From assembly GCA_038232695.1 (NCBI GenBank), contig JBBSNI010000207.1, positions 1 to 9,560 on the forward strand: DNA of 9,560 nt. Reading direction: 5' to 3'. Source of the DNA: JAJNNC01 sp038232695 (GTDB lineage: Bacteria > Bacteroidota > Bacteroidia > Cytophagales > Cyclobacteriaceae). The notes below the pieces were generated by a model. The model was given only the letters and a program-made list of their open reading frames with translations, was not told the DNA's origin and searched no databases. Numbering within the stretch: position 1 is the stretch's first letter; every line of letters begins with the position of its first letter. Both the position numbers and the translations under genes were made by a program. This document shows positions 7,095 through 9,560 of the stretch, piece after piece.

Positions 7095-7109
7095 CTGATA
7101 TATTATCAG
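7095..7109. promoter_or_regulatory. Palindrome in the divergent control region (second), possible operator
   Basis: CTGATA-TAT-TATCAG is a perfect 6-bp inverted repeat with a 3-base centre, 33 bases before the start codon at 7143. It begins immediately after a TTG (7092-7094). A candidate -7 region TATAGCCA (7114-7121) lies 19 bases beyond that TTG, but it keeps only the TA of the consensus. If that is the promoter, the palindrome occupies the spacer, a usual place for a repressor site. Confidence 0.32.
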
Positions 7110-7142
7110 ATTGTATAGCCAAACCCATTAAAACCAAAAGCT

Positions 7143-7634
7143 ATGAACCCAAGTAAAATAAGCCAGGCTTTGCGGAAAGAAAAGTCTGCTGCACTGAGCA
7201 GAAAAAGAAAAATAGTCCTGCTTTCTGCGATCGGTTTGATAGACTTCAGCATCATTTCAATGTATCAGTCAGGTGTGATCCAAAGTATGCCTGACCTGCC
7301 AGGGAAGATTTTTGATTCCAACAGCGTGAATGCCTCGCCCAAAGCCTATGCGGTAGGCGCGCCGGATGCTCCCTTGAGTGCAGTGGTCTATGGGCTGGCT
7401 ATGGTACTGGCTACGGCGGGCGGCAGCGAAAAGACAGGGCGGAAGCCCGTGTTTGACCTGTTGCTGGGCGGTGTCGCCCTGGGCAATGCTGCCGGGGCTG
7501 CCAACTACCTGGTAGATATGGTCGTCAACCAGAAAAAAGCTTGTCTGTATTGTATCTTAGGGGCAGGCATCAACTTCGCCTCGCTGGCACTGGCAGTTCC
7601 CGATGCCGTACGCAGCATGAAGAAAATGTTATAA
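7143..7634 (+). CDS. Vitamin K epoxide reductase (VKOR)-like membrane protein
   Basis: This 163-residue protein has a basic N-terminus (about residues 9-23) and four likely membrane helices at about 23-41, 76-93, 104-124 and 132-153. The fourth begins with CLYC (Cys134, Cys137), placed as in the VKOR family, whose CxxC motif reacts with quinone and feeds disulfide-bond formation. The segment ASPKAYAVGAPDAPL (64-78) resembles the S-x-Y-A-x-x-x-G-x-P region of VKOR proteins. The length fits a bare VKOR domain with no thioredoxin fusion. Cys134 and Cys137 are the only cysteines, so the loop pair that hands electrons on in classic VKOR is absent. It may oxidise or reduce a partner directly, or may have lost the classic reaction. 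It is transcribed divergently from the acyltransferase gene and ends 77 bases before the converging peptidase gene. Confidence 0.72.
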   Translation: MNPSKISQALRKEKSAALSRKRKIVLLSAIGLIDFSIISMYQSGVIQSMPDLPGKIFDSNSVNASPKAYAVGAPDAPLSAVVYGLAMVLATAGGSEKTGRKPVFDLLLGGVALGNAAGAANYLVDMVVNQKKACLYCILGAGINFASLALAVPDAVRSMKKML

Positions 7635-7638
7635 AGCG

Positions 7639-7697
7639 GGAAGCAGGAAGTCCGAAGACGGAAGAAACAAACTTCCATCTTCGGACTGCTGGCTTCC
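7639..7697. terminator. Long imperfect hairpin between converging genes (terminator or repeat element)
   Basis: Arms 7639-7664 and 7672-7697 pair at 22 of 26 positions around the loop AAACAAA, with an uninterrupted 10-bp core and 6-bp outer and 5-bp inner blocks. The hairpin begins 5 bases after the stop at 7634 and ends 14 bases before the stop of the minus-strand peptidase gene. No clean U-run follows on either side, so it may act mainly as an mRNA 3'-end stabiliser or belong to a dispersed intergenic repeat. Each arm is built from repeated GAAG units separated by TCC and ACG/ATG. Confidence 0.6.
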
Positions 7698-7711
7698 AAC
7701 CCTTTTACCTT

Positions 7712-9560
7712 TCAACCTATCTTCATCGTAAACACGGTCTCATTGCCCGCATTGTCTTTGACCACTAACTTCACGTCGCCCGATAAAGGCACTGACGTAT
7801 TTAGCCGTTCCGACCAGATGACGCTTTGCTTGTAGTCATAATGCATTAGTACCCACTGGCCGTTGACGTAAACGTTAAAACTGTGGATGCCAGAAAGTAC
7901 ATCTTCAATCTTGAATTTCAGGCTGGTGGGACTGGCGGTCAGAGGCGTCACTACCGGCGAGATCGTATCGGCCGCTAATACAAAGTTGCCAAAGCTGCCT
8001 GCATTGAAGGAGATAGCATCGCCCTCCCAACTGCCGCCTTCGTAGCCTAACTTGCCTTCCGGCGTTATGGCATACACGGCGGTTTTGTGCTTAGGTGCCG
8101 GGATCAGTTTGGGTTTAAGCTTCACATGGATGCTCTTTCTTAAAGGAACGTTGTCTTCGTGAATGGTAAATATTTCTCTGCCAGCCTCTATTGCATAATA
8201 GGTTTGCAGATAAAGTGTATCAAACAGGCTGGATTTAGAAAAGGTAATGTCCATTTCCGGCTGGTAAAAGCTGAAAGAGTGTTGGGAAGGCACCCGCATT
8301 TTGATGTTCAGCGATTCTCTTTTTTTGTCAATATTAATAGAATCCGGCAGGCCTTTGTTCAAGTCCCAGAGATAGACGGCTACATCGTTGACCACATAGG
8401 CGGGCGCTTCTTCATAAGCCATACGGTTGGCATAAAATCTGGCGTTTTTGCCTTCGTAAAGGTTTTCAGGATTTTGCACCGCAGGCACAAAAAGCTGTAA
8501 AACACTGCCCAGGACATGATAATTTTTATCGGGGTACGGTTTGTTAAAGTAGCGCACTTTCAGCAGCTTTTCGCTCGTCTCTTTCCCTTTCAGGTTCAGC
8601 AGTAGCTGGCTTTGGTTGCCATAGCTGTCTGTCAGTTTGATGATTGCTTCATGGTTATCATTGTCGCGGATGGTAATCTTGCCTTTGTCTTCTGCCGCCT
8701 GGTAGACGGGCAGGGTATTGCCATCGGCTATGTACATTTTGAAGAAGGTTCGGTCCTGGCGGTATCTTTCTTCATAGTTGGTATGCACATGGATGTTTTT
8801 AGACTCATGAAAGGCAAACTTATCCATGTTGTAGGCAAAGTGGCGTTGCCCGTCGAGCATCATGTCCGCCCGGGCGATGCCGTAGATATTAGGCACACCG
8901 TCGGCTTTATCGTAGGCGGCAAGTTCCAGCCCTACTGTGCCGTACACTTCCACAGGCTCTGTCACCTCGTACTGGTTCCCGTTGGTGCGCACGGCAAACT
9001 CAAAGCGGCCGAATTGCCCGTTGATCCTGGCATCTTTGTCCAGCGTAGTCAGGGCTACTTTTCTCACATAAGGCGGCACCCGGTCTACGATCTCCTCGAA
9101 GCGATACTGCAAGGGGTCCAGCGGCTCCTGCGAAGCGTCCCTGATCTCAAAGTGCAGGTGCGGACCGCCCGAAGAGCCGGAATTGCCGGCTTTGGCAATG
9201 ACCTGACCGCGCTTCACGCTCAACTCATTTTTTTCGGGAAACAGTTCGATAGCGAAGCTCTGGTTTTTGTACTGCGCTGCTTTTACATATTCTTCAATTT
9301 CTTTGCTGAACTCATGCAGGTGGGCGTATACCGTGCTGGTGCCGTTAGGGTGTTGTATATACAAGGCATTGCCATAGCTGCCCCAGGAAATCTTCACCCG
9401 GCTGATGTAGCCATCGGCAGCCGCATGTACCGGCGTACCTACCACGCCGCCTATCTTAATGTCGAGCCCGGCATGGAGGTGGGAGCCTCTCAGTTCACAA
9501 AAATTACCCGACAAGTAGTTGCGCTTGCCGGGGTTCACAGGAAACGTATAATAGTTGGTC
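7712..9560 (-). CDS. M23 family metallopeptidase, 5' end outside window
   Basis: There are 615 codons in the window, open to its right edge; the true start and any signal peptide lie beyond base 9560. A GTG at 9536-9538 is internal, because the conserved lead-in TNYYTFPVNPGKRNYLSG reads through it. Numbering from that GTG, the LytM-type zinc site is complete: His22 and Asp26 in HAGLD, then His129 in GPHLHF as zinc ligands, with His127 and His73 (YAHL) as the usual catalytic histidines. M23 enzymes cut peptide cross-links of peptidoglycan, so this protein is expected in the periplasm or outer envelope. The peptidase domain covers about the first 145 residues. The remaining 460 or so are beta-rich, without recognised enzymatic motifs, and end in an Ig-like stretch with DNAGNETVF. 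Large M23 proteins of this shape are common in Bacteroidota. Confidence 0.92.
   Translation of the reverse strand, partial: TNYYTFPVNPGKRNYLSGNFCELRGSHLHAGLDIKIGGVVGTPVHAAADGYISRVKISWGSYGNALYIQHPNGTSTVYAHLHEFSKEIEEYVKAAQYKNQSFAIELFPEKNELSVKRGQVIAKAGNSGSSGGPHLHFEIRDASQEPLDPLQYRFEEIVDRVPPYVRKVALTTLDKDARINGQFGRFEFAVRTNGNQYEVTEPVEVYGTVGLELAAYDKADGVPNIYGIARADMMLDGQRHFAYNMDKFAFHESKNIHVHTNYEERYRQDRTFFKMYIADGNTLPVYQAAEDKGKITIRDNDNHEAIIKLTDSYGNQSQLLLNLKGKETSEKLLKVRYFNKPYPDKNYHVLGSVLQLFVPAVQNPENLYEGKNARFYANRMAYEEAPAYVVNDVAVYLWDLNKGLPDSINIDKKRESLNIKMRVPSQHSFSFYQPEMDITFSKSSLFDTLYLQTYYAIEAGREIFTIHEDNVPLRKSIHVKLKPKLIPAPKHKTAVYAITPEGKLGYEGGSWEGDAISFNAGSFGNFVLAADTISPVVTPLTASPTSLKFKIEDVLSGIHSFNVYVNGQWVLMHYDYKQSVIWSERLNTSVPLSGDVKLVVKDNAGNETVFTMKIG

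Noticed and set aside
9536..9538. GTG as the start of the M23 peptidase gene
   Set aside because: The reading frame continues upstream to the window edge with conserved family residues, so this codon is an internal Val.
1..9560. Mobile element, CRISPR array, tRNA/rRNA, defence or toxin genes
   Set aside because: No transposase, integrase, direct-repeat array, tRNA-like fold or known defence domain was seen on either strand; the gene content is housekeeping and envelope functions.

Overview
The window looks like ordinary chromosomal DNA from a member of the Bacteroidota, most likely a Cytophagales- or Chitinophagaceae-type lineage (lineage by protein resemblance only). The grounds are: no clear Shine-Dalgarno sequences; a near-perfect Bacteroidota promoter (TTG-N19-TAACTTTG) in front of the minus-strand acyltransferase gene; a serine-palmitoyltransferase-like enzyme of the kind used for sphingo- or sulfonolipids; a very small histone-H1-like protein; and an M23 peptidase of a type typical of the phylum. 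No tRNA, rRNA, insertion sequence, phage, CRISPR or toxin gene was seen. No stretch longer than 300 bases lacks a gene.

Layout, left to right. Bases 1-1569 (+) carry the 3' part of an O-acetylhomoserine sulfhydrylase gene (metY) followed 5 bases later by homoserine O-acetyltransferase (metX). MetX acetylates homoserine and MetY turns the product into homocysteine with sulfide, so this is a compact methionine operon. Bases 1665-5329 (+) hold a two-helix K+ channel with a cytoplasmic RCK/TrkA nucleotide-binding module, NAD-dependent DNA ligase (ligA, GTG start) and a 175-residue protein of unknown function 10 bases behind ligA. A perfect 11-bp hairpin at 5335-5361 closes this run and can also serve the genes coming from the other side.

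Bases 5379-6901 (-) hold a 58-residue histone-H1-like protein and, upstream of it, a PLP-dependent alpha-oxoamine synthase (serine palmitoyltransferase-like, GTG start). A 241-base divergent region (6902-7142) contains the strong promoter for that gene and several short palindromes ahead of the plus-strand gene at 7143. That gene encodes a small four-helix protein of the vitamin K epoxide reductase type, with a CxxC pair but no other cysteine. It converges on an M23 metallopeptidase gene (7712-9560, -) whose 5' end is outside the window; a long imperfect hairpin lies between the two stops.

Nothing here amounts to a clearly new biological system. The points worth a second look are small: a non-standard K+ selectivity filter, a VKOR-like protein lacking the loop cysteines, a palindrome-rich control region, a micro-ORF overlapping the ligA start codon, a histone-like protein without a basic tail, and a long intergenic hairpin with internal repetition.
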